The notes: generated by a model from the letters alone, not told the origin. Shown: positions 24,346 through 34,433, counted from the stretch's first letter. The stretch: 64,000 nucleotides of DNA from Corallococcus macrosporus (GCF_017302985.1 NZ_JAFIMU010000004.1:910869-974868), one strand, 5' to 3'. Program-made: numbers and translations.

Positions 24346-26901
24346 TCAGGCTCGGTGGAGGTAGCCGCGGATCTGATCCGCGAGCGGGTTCTTCCGGGGA
24401 AGCTCCGCCGCCGCGGCCGGATCGCCCAGCCGCAGCTTCTTGTCCTCTTCCACGAGGATGCGCTGATCCAACAGGTACTCCACCGCGTTCTCCAGCGTCG
24501 TCTTCGCCAGCGACTCGGCGGCGGTGATGCGGCCGGCGTTGTACTCGAGGCGCCCGGTCTCCAGCGCCAGCTTGACGAACGTCTTGCGGTCGGTGGCCAC
24601 GCCCGCGGCCACGTCCGGCAACGTCATGGCGGCCAGCAGGTAGGCCTCCAGGAAGTCGCGCAGCAGGTCCGCGAGGAACTCCAGGTCCGGCTGCGCGTGG
24701 GCCTCCGGCGCGCGCGTGAGCGTGTCGCCCTCGTGGATGACCAGGCCCATGCGCACGAGCCGCTCCACGCACTCGGCGAAGATGGTGTCGAACGACGCGC
24801 CCACCCGGTAGATGAACTCCACCTTGAAGAGGCGCGACAGGAACAGCGCGCGGGCCTTCACGGTGTCGTACGGCGCGGGCGTGCCCGCGAGCAGCGCGTT
24901 GGCCACCAGGCTGCGCGCGGCCACCAGGTTCATCAGCGTGTTCTTGTAGAAGGACATCTCCGGGCGGCGCGCGTCCTCCACCTGGTAGCTGACCTCGCCG
25001 CGCGCCTCCTTCGTGCGCACCATCTCGTCGGAGATGAACTCGCGCATCGCGTCCTGGATGGGGCCCAGCGTCTCCGGGTTGCTCGGCGCGTTGGCCAGCT
25101 CGAGGGACAGGCGCGCGCCGTCCTCGGTGGCGATGCGGCGCAACAGGCTGATCCGGTCCGTGAGCTCGCGCTGCGTGAGGCCGCGCCGGCGGTGGGCCAG
25201 GAGCGACGCGCTCACCAGCGCGTGCGGCGTGACGGTGGACACCTTGCTGATGCCGTACATCACGCGGTTGCCCAGCGCGCGCACCAGGCTCTTCTTCTGC
25301 TCGTCCGTCACCGGCTCCTGCGGCGACAGGCCACGCGCCTTCATGAACTCCACCAGCGACAGGGGCTCGTCGAAGGTGAGATGGATGCGGCCATAGCGCG
25401 CCGCCAGCACCTTGGGCGCGCTCAACAGCGCCTTGAGGTCCTCCGGCTTCTTCTCCCCGCCGGCCAGCTCCTTGGAGTAGCTGTCGGACTCCACGACCTT
25501 CTCGTAGTCGATGGAGACGGGCACGAAGTAGAGGTCGTTGCGCGCGCCGTCGAGCACCGCCTCCACCTGCCACGTGAGCATGCCCAGCTTGGGCGTGAGC
25601 AGCTTGCCCGTGCGCGAGCGGCCACCCTCGGGGAAGAACTCCTGGTGGATGCCGTCGTGCACCAGCTTCTTGATGTACGCCTTGAAGGACGCGGCGTAGA
25701 CCTTGTCGCCCTTGAACGACCGGCGCAGGAAGAACGCGCCGCAGCGGCGGAACAGCGGGCCCAGGGGCCAGAAGGACAGGTTCGCGCCCGCCGCGACCAG
25801 CGGCGCGGTGTAGCCGCGGTTCCAGAGCACCCAGCTCATCACCAGGTAGTCCACGTGGCTCTTGTGGCTGGGGCAGAGCACCACGGGCGCCTTGCCCGCG
25901 GCCTTGAGCGCTCGGTGCAGGCCCGCCTCGTCCACGCCGATGCCGTCGTAGATGCGGTTGAACACCCACTCCAGCATGGGCGCGATGAGCGCCAGCACGG
26001 ACGGGTTGAGCCTGGCCGCGATGGCCTCCAGGTTGCGCTTCGCCTCGCGCTGCACGCTCGTGGGCTTGCGGCCGGTAGCGGCGGCGTGCTCGTCCAGCAC
26101 CTTGCGCAGCTGCCGGTCGCGCAGCGTCTCTTCGATGAGCCGGTCCGTGGGCTTCTGCGGCGGGCCGAACACCGCGCGCGTCTCCCGCGCGAGGAACACA
26201 TGCAGCGTGCTGCGCACCTTGCGCGCCAGCACCTCGTCGCTGACGCCCGGGTTCTCCTCGATGAAGCGGCGCAGGTCGATGGGCTCTCCCACTCGGAACT
26301 GCGCGCGCTTGTAGTTGCGGAAGAAGGCCACCATCGAGTGCACGAAGCCCGGCGCCTCGGGGCTTCCGAACACCACGTCGCGCCAGCCCGGCACGAGCTT
26401 CGCGGCGCGCTTCTCCCAGACGAACAGCTCCGGCACCAGGAACACCGGCCGCTCGGAGCTTCGCGCCAGCCGGACCAGCTCGGGGAAGGGGTCCTCGCGC
26501 GTCTCCTTGCCGGAGGCGTGCAGGAGCGCCGTGCGGCGCAGGAACACCAGGCCGCTGCCGCCCTGCTCGCGGGCGTAGCGGAAGCGCTCCTCCACCGCGC
26601 CGCCCTGGGCCGTCTGGCGCCAGGGTTTGGTGAACCACGGACGCAGGTTCACCACCGCGCGGATGGGCGGCATGGCCCGGCGGACCATGGCCCACGCGAT
26701 GTAGAGGAAGTTGATCCACGCCGTGGTGCGCATGACGTGCACCACGAAGCCCCGGGCGCTGAGCGCGCGCAGCTCGTTCTCGGCCTCGGGGGGGAAGTGC
26801 ACCCCGTCGAAGTACCGTGCCCCGAGCACCCGGGACATGGGACCGAATTCCTCCTTCAAGGCTTCTCCTTGCGTCGCGGTCTGCGCCAGCGCGGTGTCCA
26901 T
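24346..26901 (-). CDS. plsB: Glycerol-3-phosphate 1-O-acyltransferase
   Basis: This 851-residue peripheral membrane enzyme performs the first acylation of glycerol-3-phosphate in phospholipid synthesis. Acyltransferase motif I is CPSHKSHVDYL (HxxxxD), motif III FFPEGGRSRTGKLL, and motif IV VPVSIDYEKV. The length fits PlsB, not the shorter PlsC. The N-terminal third contains a WINFLYIAWAMV hydrophobic helix and a second, PlsC-like region. It sits 14 bp after argS and is followed by the CPBP gene; a PlsC-like gene occurs separately at 57.7 kb. Confidence 0.92.
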   Translation of the reverse strand: MDTALAQTATQGEALKEEFGPMSRVLGARYFDGVHFPPEAENELRALSARGFVVHVMRTTAWINFLYIAWAMVRRAMPPIRAVVNLRPWFTKPWRQTAQGGAVEERFRYAREQGGSGLVFLRRTALLHASGKETREDPFPELVRLARSSERPVFLVPELFVWEKRAAKLVPGWRDVVFGSPEAPGFVHSMVAFFRNYKRAQFRVGEPIDLRRFIEENPGVSDEVLARKVRSTLHVFLARETRAVFGPPQKPTDRLIEETLRDRQLRKVLDEHAAATGRKPTSVQREAKRNLEAIAARLNPSVLALIAPMLEWVFNRIYDGIGVDEAGLHRALKAAGKAPVVLCPSHKSHVDYLVMSWVLWNRGYTAPLVAAGANLSFWPLGPLFRRCGAFFLRRSFKGDKVYAASFKAYIKKLVHDGIHQEFFPEGGRSRTGKLLTPKLGMLTWQVEAVLDGARNDLYFVPVSIDYEKVVESDSYSKELAGGEKKPEDLKALLSAPKVLAARYGRIHLTFDEPLSLVEFMKARGLSPQEPVTDEQKKSLVRALGNRVMYGISKVSTVTPHALVSASLLAHRRRGLTQRELTDRISLLRRIATEDGARLSLELANAPSNPETLGPIQDAMREFISDEMVRTKEARGEVSYQVEDARRPEMSFYKNTLMNLVAARSLVANALLAGTPAPYDTVKARALFLSRLFKVEFIYRVGASFDTIFAECVERLVRMGLVIHEGDTLTRAPEAHAQPDLEFLADLLRDFLEAYLLAAMTLPDVAAGVATDRKTFVKLALETGRLEYNAGRITAAESLAKTTLENAVEYLLDQRILVEEDKKLRLGDPAAAAELPRKNPLADQIRGYLHRA

Positions 26902-26915
26902 CGCAGCCCCCCAGG

Positions 26916-28637
26916 CTACATGTTTTCCGGCGTCGGGATGCCCAGCAAGGTGAGCCCCGCCGCCAGCGTGATGCGCGTTGCGTCCGTGAGCGCCAGCCGG
27001 GCCGCGCGCATCGCGTCATTCCCCTCCACGAGGATGCGCTTGTCGCGGTCCTTGTTACCCGCCGTGTAGTAGCGGCTGTACGCCGCCGCCACGTCCAGCA
27101 GCAGCCGCGCCACGAGGCTGGGCTCGTACTGCTCCGCCGCCGCCTTCACCGTGTCCGGCAGCCGCATCAGCTCGCGCACCAGGGCCTGCTCCTCCGGCAG
27201 CGTGAGCAGCGCCGGGTCATACGCCGTGGGCACGCCGCCGCCCTTGCGAAGCACGTTCGCGCTCCGGGCGTGCGCGTACTGGAGATAGGGCCCCGTGTGC
27301 CCCTCCAGGCTCGTCACCTCGTCCCAGTCGAACGTGTAGTCGCTGGCGCGGTTGTGCTTCAGGTCGCCGAAGACGATGGCGCCAAGTCCAATCTGCTCCG
27401 ACAGTGCGTCCGCGTCCGTCGTCTCCAGGTTGCCCTGCGCGACGTTCTCCTTCACGCGCTGGAGCACGCGGTCCTTCGCCTCGTCCAGGACCTGATCCAG
27501 CTCCACCACCTGGCCCTTGCGCGTGCTCATGCCGTGGATGCGGCCGAACGGCACGTGCACGCACCGGTCCGCCCACGGCTGCCCCATCTCCTTCAGGGTG
27601 CGGAACACCTGGCGGAAGTGCAGCGCCTGGTCCTGCGCGACGACGTAGAGCGACTTGTCGAAGTTGAAGCGCGCGTGGCGGTCCTCGGCGGCGGCCAGGT
27701 CGCGCGTGGCGTAGAGCGTGCTGCCGTCGTTCTTCTTGAGCAGCACGGGCGGCTCGCCGTCCGCGTAGGGCATGTCCACGATGATGGCGCCCTGGGACTC
27801 CTTCGTGCCGGGCTTCTTCGCGATCTGATCAATGACCGCGTCCATCTTGCCCTGGTAGCGGCTCTCGCCCTCGATGTGCTCGAAGTCGATGCCCATGCGC
27901 GCGTAGACGCGCTTGAAGCCCTTGAGGCTCGTCTCCCGGAACTGGTTCCAGAGCTTCATCGCCTCCGGCTCGTTGGCCTCCATGCGGCGGAAGAACTCGC
28001 GGGCCTTCTCGTCGAAGGCGGGGTCCTCACCGGCGCGCTTGTTGGCCTGCACGTAGACCTGGACCAGGTGCGCCATGTCGTCGATGCGCGCCGGGTCGCC
28101 GTACTCCTGGAAGCCCACGGCCACCAGGCCGAACTGCTTGCCCCAGTCACCCAGGTAGTTGATGCCCTCCACGCGCCAGCCCAGCGCACGGTAGAGGTTC
28201 GCGATGCAGTGGCCGAGGAACGTGGTGCGGATGTGGTGGAAGCCAATGGGCTTGGCGATGTTGGGCGACGAGTAGTCGATGACCACCGTCTTGCCCTTGC
28301 CGTCCTCGGCGTCGCTGCCGTAGGCCACGCCCGCCAGGCGCACGCCGTCGATGACCTCCTGGGTGAAGGGGAGGGGGAGGAAGCGCGCGTTGACGTAGGG
28401 GCCCACGGCCTTCACCTCCAGGCCCGGGACCTGGAGCGTCTGCGCGAGCTGCGCGGCGATGGCGGGGGGCGCCTTCTTCTGCGCCTTGGCGAGGGGGAAG
28501 GTGGCGAAGCTCAGGTCGCCGTGCGCGGGATCCGCGGGCTTGACCTGGGGCTCGATGTCGGCGGCGGGGACACCCAGGGCCCCGGCCAGGGCCTGGGCGA
28601 ACGCTGCGCGGTAGCGGCTATAGACGGAAGTGCTCAT
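26916..28637 (-). CDS. argS: Arginyl-tRNA synthetase
   Basis: ArgS charges tRNA-Arg. The 573-residue product has the N-terminal additional domain (1-110), the class I catalytic core with SSPNIAKPIGFHHIRTTFLGH, LGDWGKQFG, and the KMSKS-equivalent HGMSTRKGQVVELDQVL, then a C-terminal anticodon-binding helical domain with the closing LTLLGIPTPENM. The HIGH motif is altered: where relatives have HVGHLR, this reads GFHHIR. Whether this is a known sub-lineage I cannot say. Start ATG 28637. Operon-like with plsB downstream. Confidence 0.95.
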   Translation of the reverse strand: MSTSVYSRYRAAFAQALAGALGVPAADIEPQVKPADPAHGDLSFATFPLAKAQKKAPPAIAAQLAQTLQVPGLEVKAVGPYVNARFLPLPFTQEVIDGVRLAGVAYGSDAEDGKGKTVVIDYSSPNIAKPIGFHHIRTTFLGHCIANLYRALGWRVEGINYLGDWGKQFGLVAVGFQEYGDPARIDDMAHLVQVYVQANKRAGEDPAFDEKAREFFRRMEANEPEAMKLWNQFRETSLKGFKRVYARMGIDFEHIEGESRYQGKMDAVIDQIAKKPGTKESQGAIIVDMPYADGEPPVLLKKNDGSTLYATRDLAAAEDRHARFNFDKSLYVVAQDQALHFRQVFRTLKEMGQPWADRCVHVPFGRIHGMSTRKGQVVELDQVLDEAKDRVLQRVKENVAQGNLETTDADALSEQIGLGAIVFGDLKHNRASDYTFDWDEVTSLEGHTGPYLQYAHARSANVLRKGGGVPTAYDPALLTLPEEQALVRELMRLPDTVKAAAEQYEPSLVARLLLDVAAAYSRYYTAGNKDRDKRILVEGNDAMRAARLALTDATRITLAAGLTLLGIPTPENM

Positions 28638-28711
28638 GGACCGCGCGGATACTACCCAAGGCGGGGCGCCTTCCAGCCACCTCTTCTGTGGGGAAGGCGC
28701 CGGAGCGTCGT

Positions 28712-30430
28712 TCAGGTCACGGCGGGGCCGCGGCTCTTGGGACGCACCACCGAGGCCACGGTGTCCAGCAGCTTGGGCAGCTTCAGCGGCTTCTCGAAGT
28801 AGCCATCAATGCGGTCCGGCCCTTCACCCGAGGTGAGGGACGCGACGTCGCTCGCGCCGGAGATGATGTAGACGACCACGTCCGCCAGCGACTCCGTGGT
28901 GCGGATGTAGTGGAGCACCGAGCGTCCGTCCTCCCCCGACAGCCGCAGGTCCAGCAGCACCATGGCCGGCCGGATGTGGGACAGGATGGAGCGGGCCTCG
29001 GCGGCGCCGGAGGTGGCCATCACCCGGTAGCCCTCCTGCTCCAGCACCTGCTCCAGCACCTCGCGGCAGTCCACGTCGTCCTCCACCAGGAGGATGCCGC
29101 CCGCCTTGGGCGCCGCCTGGTTCACGTCCGGGGCGCTCACGGCGCTCGCGAACAGGGGCAGGACCATCTGGAACGTGCTGCCCTCGCCCAGCACGCTGGA
29201 CGCGTCCACGCGGCCGCCGTGCAGCGCGACAATCTTGGCGACGAGCGGCAGTCCCAGGCCCGCGCCCGGCGGCCGCGGCATGCCCGGCTGCGCGCGGTAG
29301 AACGAGTCGAACACGTGCTCCAGCGCCTCGGCCGTCATGCCCTGGCCGGAGTCCTTCACGGTGAGGACGCCCAGGCCCTCGCTGGACGACACGCTCACCT
29401 CGACGACGTCATCCGTCTCGCTGTGGTGGATGCCGTTCTCCACGAGGTTGTGGATGGCCTCGGAGATGCGCTCGCGGTCGCCCCGGACGAACACCTCCGG
29501 GCAGGGGGGAATGACGACGCGCACGCGGCTGTGCTCCGCGACGGCGCCGAGCCCGCGGATGACTTCTTCCGCCACGGCCTTGAGGCCGAAGGGCCGCTGG
29601 TTGAGCTGCATCTTCCCGGACGACAGCCGGGACATCAGCACCAGGTCGTTCACCTGCTGGAGCAGCCGGTCCGCGTTGCGGTCGCAGATCTGCACCGCGC
29701 GGCGCTGGCCGTCCGTCAGCGCACCCAGCTTCTCCCGGCCCAGCATGGCCAGGTAGGCCTTGATGGTGGTGAGCGGGTTCTTCAAGTCATGGGACACGTT
29801 GCCGAGCAGCTCCTCGCGGTTCTGCTCCAGGCTCTTCAAGCCCGCGATGGCCGTCTGCAGGTCCTTGTTGCGACGGGCGCTGTCGTCACGCAGCCGGGCC
29901 ACCTCGTAGGCGGCGGTGAGCTGCGACGCCAGCGACTGCATCAGCACGTCGGACGCCTTGCGGCGCGCGCCCAGCACCACCAGCACGCCCGTCACGCCCT
30001 GCGGCCCCTCCAGGGGCACGGCGACGGTGTCGTCCTCGCGCAGGAGCACCTTGTCGGTGAAGCACCGGCCCACGACGCCCTCGCCCGGGACGGCGGCGGT
30101 GACGCGCTCGTCGTAGCGTCCGCGCACGTGCTCCACGTGCAGCTGGTTGCGCGACGGGAAGTGGCGCGCGACGTAGCAGACCTTCGGCTTGAGCAGCGTG
30201 TGGAGCGTCTGCAGCTGCGCGCGCAGGGCCTCCGTGGGGCCCGCGTTGTCGGTGAGCTGCCGGCCCATCTCCAGCAACGCCTGGGCGGCGGTGTCGGTAT
30301 CCACGGGCGGAGGCGGCTTCGCCGTCCGCTTCGGGGGAGCCTTCTTCGCGGTGGTGGTGGGGCGCAGCTGGACCACCTCTGCGAGCTGCGGACCCTTCTT
30401 CTTCGATGGCACGCGTGAATCCTGCTTCAT
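28712..30430 (-). CDS. Hybrid sensor histidine kinase (GAF-HisKA-HATPase-REC)
   Basis: This 572-residue cytoplasmic protein has a basic/Pro-rich N-terminus, a GAF-like sensor domain (about 45-185), a HisKA dimerisation helix with LLGNVSHDLKNPLTT (phospho-His214), an HATPase_c domain (N-box HNLVENGIHH, G1 VKDSGQGM, G2 GAGLGLP) and a C-terminal receiver with acidic pair VEDD, phospho-acceptor Asp494 in LLDLRLSG, and Lys in YFEKPLK. No membrane helix. The C-terminal receiver may pass phosphate to an unlinked Hpt protein. ATG 30430 is preferred; a GTG at 30454 is possible. Confidence 0.9.
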   Translation of the reverse strand: MKQDSRVPSKKKGPQLAEVVQLRPTTTAKKAPPKRTAKPPPPVDTDTAAQALLEMGRQLTDNAGPTEALRAQLQTLHTLLKPKVCYVARHFPSRNQLHVEHVRGRYDERVTAAVPGEGVVGRCFTDKVLLREDDTVAVPLEGPQGVTGVLVVLGARRKASDVLMQSLASQLTAAYEVARLRDDSARRNKDLQTAIAGLKSLEQNREELLGNVSHDLKNPLTTIKAYLAMLGREKLGALTDGQRRAVQICDRNADRLLQQVNDLVLMSRLSSGKMQLNQRPFGLKAVAEEVIRGLGAVAEHSRVRVVIPPCPEVFVRGDRERISEAIHNLVENGIHHSETDDVVEVSVSSSEGLGVLTVKDSGQGMTAEALEHVFDSFYRAQPGMPRPPGAGLGLPLVAKIVALHGGRVDASSVLGEGSTFQMVLPLFASAVSAPDVNQAAPKAGGILLVEDDVDCREVLEQVLEQEGYRVMATSGAAEARSILSHIRPAMVLLDLRLSGEDGRSVLHYIRTTESLADVVVYIISGASDVASLTSGEGPDRIDGYFEKPLKLPKLLDTVASVVRPKSRGPAVT

Positions 30431-30555
30431 GTCACGCGTGGGAGGGAACCTCACCGGAGCCCGGCGCCTTCCACCAACGCCGAGCGTGTCAGGTGTCCGA
30501 CAGCCCCCCAGCCCCGCCGTCCGGGCCTACACCGCCGGAGCGGCTGGACGCCCGC

Positions 30556-31284
30556 TCACGGCCGGCGCTGGATGCGGCCGTCCTTGTCCAGGCTGTAGGG
30601 CTCCACGAGGGCGGCCTGCACCTTCTCCTGGTAGCCCTGCACGCCGAAGCCGCTCTCCGCCAGGGCCGCCAGCGCCACGGTCTGCACGCGGCGCGCGGTG
30701 TCCTCGGAGGTGAGCAGCTGGAGCAGGGGCTCGCGCGCCGGCTCGTACTTCAGGGGCCCCAGGACGTTGATGGCGGCGATCTTCACGTCGTCGGACATGT
30801 CCTCCAGGAAGGGGAGAACGGCCGGCGCCACGCGCGGGTCCTGCTTGCCCAGCACGTGGTGCAGCAGCACGACCTTCTTCTCCGGGTCGCGCGTGTAGCG
30901 CGAGGACAGGTGCTGGAGCGTGTCGGCGATGACGCCCATGAGCGCGTCCTCGGACAGCAGCTCCTGGAGGATGCGCAGCGCCCAGGACGTGGCCTGATCG
31001 CTCGTCTTGAGGAAGGCGCTCACCGGCGCGACGGCGTCCTGGCCGAAGTGCTTGATGAGCTCGAAGGTGTGCTCCTTCTCGTCCGCGTCGGTGGTGAGCG
31101 GGTCCACGGTGATGGTGAACCGGCTGAGCAGCACCGTGACGGCCTCGGGGTACTTCATCTCCCCCAGCTGCTGCAGGGCCTTCTGCCGCGTGGACGGCTC
31201 CCCGTACTTCTGGGTCACCTTGGACTTGAGCTTGAGGGCTTTTTCGGGGCCCGAGCCGCCCGTGAAGATATCGAAGAGACCCAT
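30556..31284 (-). CDS. HEAT-repeat protein
   Basis: This 242-residue soluble protein is a stack of helical HEAT-like repeats (e.g. RQKALQQLGEMKYPEAVTVLL, KIAAINVLGPLKYEPAREPLL, RVQTVALAALAESGFGV). Such scaffolds bind other proteins, and in myxobacteria several occur near gliding or signalling genes. No catalytic motif is visible. It lies between dnaJ and the hybrid kinase; the spacing of 79 bp to dnaJ and 125 bp to the kinase gives no proof of an operon. Confidence 0.82.
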   Translation of the reverse strand: MGLFDIFTGGSGPEKALKLKSKVTQKYGEPSTRQKALQQLGEMKYPEAVTVLLSRFTITVDPLTTDADEKEHTFELIKHFGQDAVAPVSAFLKTSDQATSWALRILQELLSEDALMGVIADTLQHLSSRYTRDPEKKVVLLHHVLGKQDPRVAPAVLPFLEDMSDDVKIAAINVLGPLKYEPAREPLLQLLTSEDTARRVQTVALAALAESGFGVQGYQEKVQAALVEPYSLDKDGRIQRRP

Positions 31285-31363
31285 AGGTACGTACCCGCTC
31301 CGGATTCGGATGGTGGAGGCGCCATGTAGGACGGTGCGCCTTCGAGGACAAGAGGCAAGACAA

Positions 31364-32545
31364 CTACAACGACAGCTCCCGGCGCACGTCGCCCCGGTAG
31401 GCCCGCGCCAGCGTCTCCGCGGCGGCCCGGACCTCGTCCGTGGCCTCCTCGGGGACCTTCACCTGGAGCAGCAGGTACATGTCGCCCGGAGTCCCGCCCC
31501 GGAGCGACGGGACGCCGCGCCCCTTGAGCCGCATCTTGCGGCCTGACTGCGAACCCGCCGGGACCTTCAGGGTGACCTCACCCTGGAACGTGGGCACGCG
31601 CACCTCGCCGCCCAGCAGCGCCTCGGACACCGTCACCGGCAGATCCAGGTAGAGGTCATCGCCCTCGCGGCGGACCAGCGGGTGCTCGGCCACTTCCGTC
31701 TCGATGTAGAGGTCCCCCGGGGGACCGCCCTGGATGCCCGCCGCGCCCTGGCCCGCCAGCCGCACCTTGGAGCCTGTGACGACGCCCGCCGGGATCTTCA
31801 CCGTCAGCCGGGTCGTCTCCTCCTTGATGCCGCTGCCGCCGCACTGGGAGCAGGGCTCCGGGGCCTTCCCGCTGCCGCGGCAGGTGGGGCACACGCCAGA
31901 ACCGCCGAACATGGCCCCGCCCCGGCGCGCCCGGCCCGTGCCATTGCACGTGGGGCACGTCACCAGCTTCCCCGTGTTGCCCTCGCCGTGGCACTTGGAG
32001 CAGCGGCCCGGACGCTGGAGGGACAGCGTGCGCTCGGTGCCGGTGACGGCCTCCGCCAGGGACACCTGCACGCGGGTCGTCAGGTCGTCGCCGCGCTCGG
32101 CCGCCGTGGACCGGCTGCCGCCCCGGCCCCGGCCGAAGAGGTCGTTGATGTCGAAGCCCGCTCCGCCGCCGCCCGCGCCCGCGCGCCCGAAGATGTCGTT
32201 GAAGAGGTCCCCCAGGTCCACGCCCTCGGTGCTGAAGGGGATGCCGCCTCCGCCGCTGCCCCCGGCCGCCTGGGCGGCGCGGTACTGGCGGTAGGCCGCG
32301 GCCTTCTTCTCGTCGAAGCCGATCTTCTCCGCGTCTTCACCGAACTCGTCGTAGAGCGCGCGCTTCTTCGGGTCGCCCAGCACCTCGAAGGCGGTGTTGA
32401 TGCGCTTGAACTTCTCCTCCGCCCCCTTGTCGCCGGGGTTGACGTCCGGGTGGTGCTGGCGCGCGAGCTTCCGGAAGGCCTTCTTGAGGTCGTCCGCCGA
32501 GGCCGTCCGTGGCACGCCCAGAATCTGGTAGTAGTCGTCAGCCAT
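31364..32545 (-). CDS. dnaJ: Chaperone DnaJ (type I)
   Basis: This 393-residue co-chaperone stimulates DnaK ATPase activity. It has the J-domain with the HPD tripeptide (HHPDVNPG), a Gly/Phe-rich linker, four zinc-finger repeats [24 protein letters not shown] and CSQCGGSG, and the two-beta-barrel C-terminal substrate-binding domain. Residues 70-165 hold a longer-than-usual G-rich segment. ATG 32545 (MADDYYQIL) is the family start. The divergent gene at 32655 is a SurA-N-like protein. A second dnaJ near dnaK elsewhere is likely. Confidence 0.9.
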   Translation of the reverse strand: MADDYYQILGVPRTASADDLKKAFRKLARQHHPDVNPGDKGAEEKFKRINTAFEVLGDPKKRALYDEFGEDAEKIGFDEKKAAAYRQYRAAQAAGGSGGGGIPFSTEGVDLGDLFNDIFGRAGAGGGGAGFDINDLFGRGRGGSRSTAAERGDDLTTRVQVSLAEAVTGTERTLSLQRPGRCSKCHGEGNTGKLVTCPTCNGTGRARRGGAMFGGSGVCPTCRGSGKAPEPCSQCGGSGIKEETTRLTVKIPAGVVTGSKVRLAGQGAAGIQGGPPGDLYIETEVAEHPLVRREGDDLYLDLPVTVSEALLGGEVRVPTFQGEVTLKVPAGSQSGRKMRLKGRGVPSLRGGTPGDMYLLLQVKVPEEATDEVRAAAETLARAYRGDVRRELSL

Positions 32546-32654
32546 AGGTTTTGAGGGTGGTGCAGTACCCGACAAGGAAGAACGTAACCAGCGGGGCGGT
32601 GAGCGCCAGCACGGGATGTCGGGACAGCGCCGTGATGGTTACTGTCGCCGGAAG

Positions 32655-33401
32655 ATGAGGAAGGCCATGCCAGCACCGCGCCCCCGCCGGACGGCCCCCT
32701 TGTGGCTGGCGTGTGGATTGCTCCCCACTGCGCTGGGGATTGCCCTGGGGTCCGGGGCGACCGCCCTTGCCGCCCCACCGCCGCCCGCTCCCGTCGTGGA
32801 GGAGGGCAGGGTGGTGGACCGGGTGGTGGCGGTCATCGAGGGCCAGGTCCTCACCCAGAGCGAGCTGGAGATGGAGGCCCGGGTCGCGCTGATCCAGCGG
32901 GGGGCCGTGCAGGCAGCCGCCCTGCCGCTGGACGAGCAGACGCTCCGGGGGGCCCTGGAACTGTCCATCAACCAGCGTCTTCAGGTCCTGAGCGCGGACC
33001 GCCTGCAGGCCTTCCCGGCCGAACCGGCGGAGGTGGAGGCCCGGCTGGACGCCTTCCGAGCGCGGCTGGGAGGGGAGGAGGCACTCCAGCGCTTCCTGGA
33101 CCGGCATGGCGTGAACCGGGACGCCCTGGTGGCCGTGCTGGCGCGGGGCCTGCGGGCGGAGCGAATCCTCGACAGTCGGGTCCGGTTGAAGGCACAGGTG
33201 AGCGAAGCGGAAGTTCGTCACCACTATGACGCGCACCGGGACCTGTACCCCGGTGAGTTCGACCAGGCGGCGCGCACGGCCATCCGTGAGGAGCTGGTCC
33301 GGGCGCGCTACGGAGAGCTGGCGGCCCAGGCCCTGGCTGAAGTACGCAGGTCGGCGCAGGTGCGGCGGGTGGCGCCTTTCGCACGGGAGGCACGGCGATG
33401 A
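32655..33401 (+). CDS. SurA N-terminal-like protein without PPIase domain
   Basis: This 248-residue secreted protein has a long signal peptide (RRTAPLWLACGLLPTALGIALGSGATALA) and the SurA N-terminal chaperone motif VVDRVVAVIEGQVLTQSELEMEARVAL, followed by helical segments typical of the SurA N-domain. No parvulin PPIase domain follows, so it may be a holdase-like periplasmic factor. Two or three ATGs are available; 32655 is used. Its TGA overlaps the rimI ATG. Confidence 0.8.
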   Translation: MRKAMPAPRPRRTAPLWLACGLLPTALGIALGSGATALAAPPPPAPVVEEGRVVDRVVAVIEGQVLTQSELEMEARVALIQRGAVQAAALPLDEQTLRGALELSINQRLQVLSADRLQAFPAEPAEVEARLDAFRARLGGEEALQRFLDRHGVNRDALVAVLARGLRAERILDSRVRLKAQVSEAEVRHHYDAHRDLYPGEFDQAARTAIREELVRARYGELAAQALAEVRRSAQVRRVAPFAREARR

Positions 33402-33892
33402 GACGGCTGCGGGAGGACGGGACGCCCGACAAGGCGAAGGGCTTCCTCATCCGGCAGATGACCGTGGACGACATGCCTGCGGTGATGGCGCTGGAGAAGG
33501 CGTCCTTCAAGAACCCCTGGTCCACGGAGCTGCTCGGGCGCGAGCTCCAGCACGACTGGTCCACCATCCTCCTCGTCGAGGAGCCCAAGCCCGAAGGCGG
33601 CGTGGAGCTGCTGGGCCTGGCCATCTTCTGGATCGTCCACGACGAGGTCCACGTCCTCAACGTCGCCACCGCCCCCGTGCACCGCCGCCGGGGCGTCGCG
33701 CGCACCGTGATGGAGGAGGTCCTGCGCCGGGGCGTGGCGCGGCGCTGCTCCCTGGCCACCCTGGAGGTGCGCCGGGGCAACGAGTCCGCCCTCAACCTCT
33801 ACCGCTCGCTGGGCTTCCGGCCGGTCGGCATCCGCCCGAACTACTACGTGGACGAGGGCGAGGACGCGATCGTGATGGTCCTCGACTTCTAG
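33398..33892 (+). CDS. rimI: Ribosomal protein S18 alanine N-acetyltransferase
   Basis: This 164-residue GNAT enzyme acetylates the N-terminal alanine of S18. The acetyl-CoA loop is VLNVATAPVHRRRGVARTVMEEVL (Q/RxxGxA), preceded by the family entry MTVDDMPAVMALEKASFKNPW and ended by NESALNLYRSLGF. The ATG overlaps the stop of the SurA-N-like gene. Placed next to the str ribosomal block. A more general GNAT acceptor is possible. Confidence 0.85.
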   Translation: MRRLREDGTPDKAKGFLIRQMTVDDMPAVMALEKASFKNPWSTELLGRELQHDWSTILLVEEPKPEGGVELLGLAIFWIVHDEVHVLNVATAPVHRRRGVARTVMEEVLRRGVARRCSLATLEVRRGNESALNLYRSLGFRPVGIRPNYYVDEGEDAIVMVLDF

Positions 33893-33948
33893 CCCCGTAA
33901 GGGAGTAGAGCGTCCGGCCGTCGTCGAAGTCCTGGGGTCAGGCCATGC

Positions 33949-33976
33949 TTGACACCCGGGGGGCCCTCCCTATACT
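33949..33976 (+). promoter_or_regulatory. Sigma70 promoter for the str operon
   Basis: A consensus -35 TTGACA (33949-33954) and -10 TATACT (33971-33976) are separated by 16 bp, upstream of rpsL. This is the best match to a housekeeping promoter in the window, as expected for ribosomal genes. The mRNA leader to rpsL is about 80 nt. Confidence 0.88.
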
Positions 33977-34061
33977 CGCGGGCCTTTTGTGTAGCCTGTA
34001 GGTAGATATGCTCCGCTTTCGTGTAGCCGGACGCGGGGTCCCCATCGAAGAAGAGGTTTCA

Positions 34062-34433
34062 GTGCCGACCATCAGCCAGCTCGTCCGCAAGGGCCGCGAG
34101 AAGCTCAACATCAAGGGCAAGAGCCCTGCCCTGAAGGAGTGCCCCCAGAAGCGCGGCGTTTGCACGCGCGTCTACACCACGACCCCGAAGAAGCCGAACT
34201 CGGCCCTCCGCAAGGTGGCCCGCGTGCGTCTCACCAACGGCATCGAGGTGACTTCCTACATCCCCGGCGTGGGTCACAACCTCCAGGAGCACTCGGTGGT
34301 CATGATCCGCGGTGGCCGTGTGAAGGACCTCCCGGGCGTTCGCTACCACATCATCCGCGGCACGCTGGACTCCGTGGGCGTTGCCGGTCGCAAGCAGAGC
34401 CGTTCGAAGTACGGCGCCAAGCGCCCCAGCTGA
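34062..34433 (+). CDS. rpsL: 30S ribosomal protein S12
   Basis: S12 lies at the decoding site and helps codon-anticodon proofreading. The 123-residue product contains the invariant [21 protein letters not shown] and [14 protein letters not shown]-type loops; the mutable Lys region of streptomycin resistance is the wild-type KKPNS. GTG 62-64 is the start because AAGAGG precedes it and it yields the standard N-terminus [12 protein letters not shown]. First gene of the str operon. Confidence 0.97.
   Translation: MPTISQLVRKGREKLNIKGKSPALKECPQKRGVCTRVYTTTPKKPNSALRKVARVRLTNGIEVTSYIPGVGHNLQEHSVVMIRGGRVKDLPGVRYHIIRGTLDSVGVAGRKQSRSKYGAKRPS

Noticed and set aside
23122-27069. 1315-residue plus-strand frame opposite plsB, CPBP and aminotransferase genes
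   Set aside because: Antisense frame opened by GC bias; composition is Arg/His/Gln-rich without family motifs.
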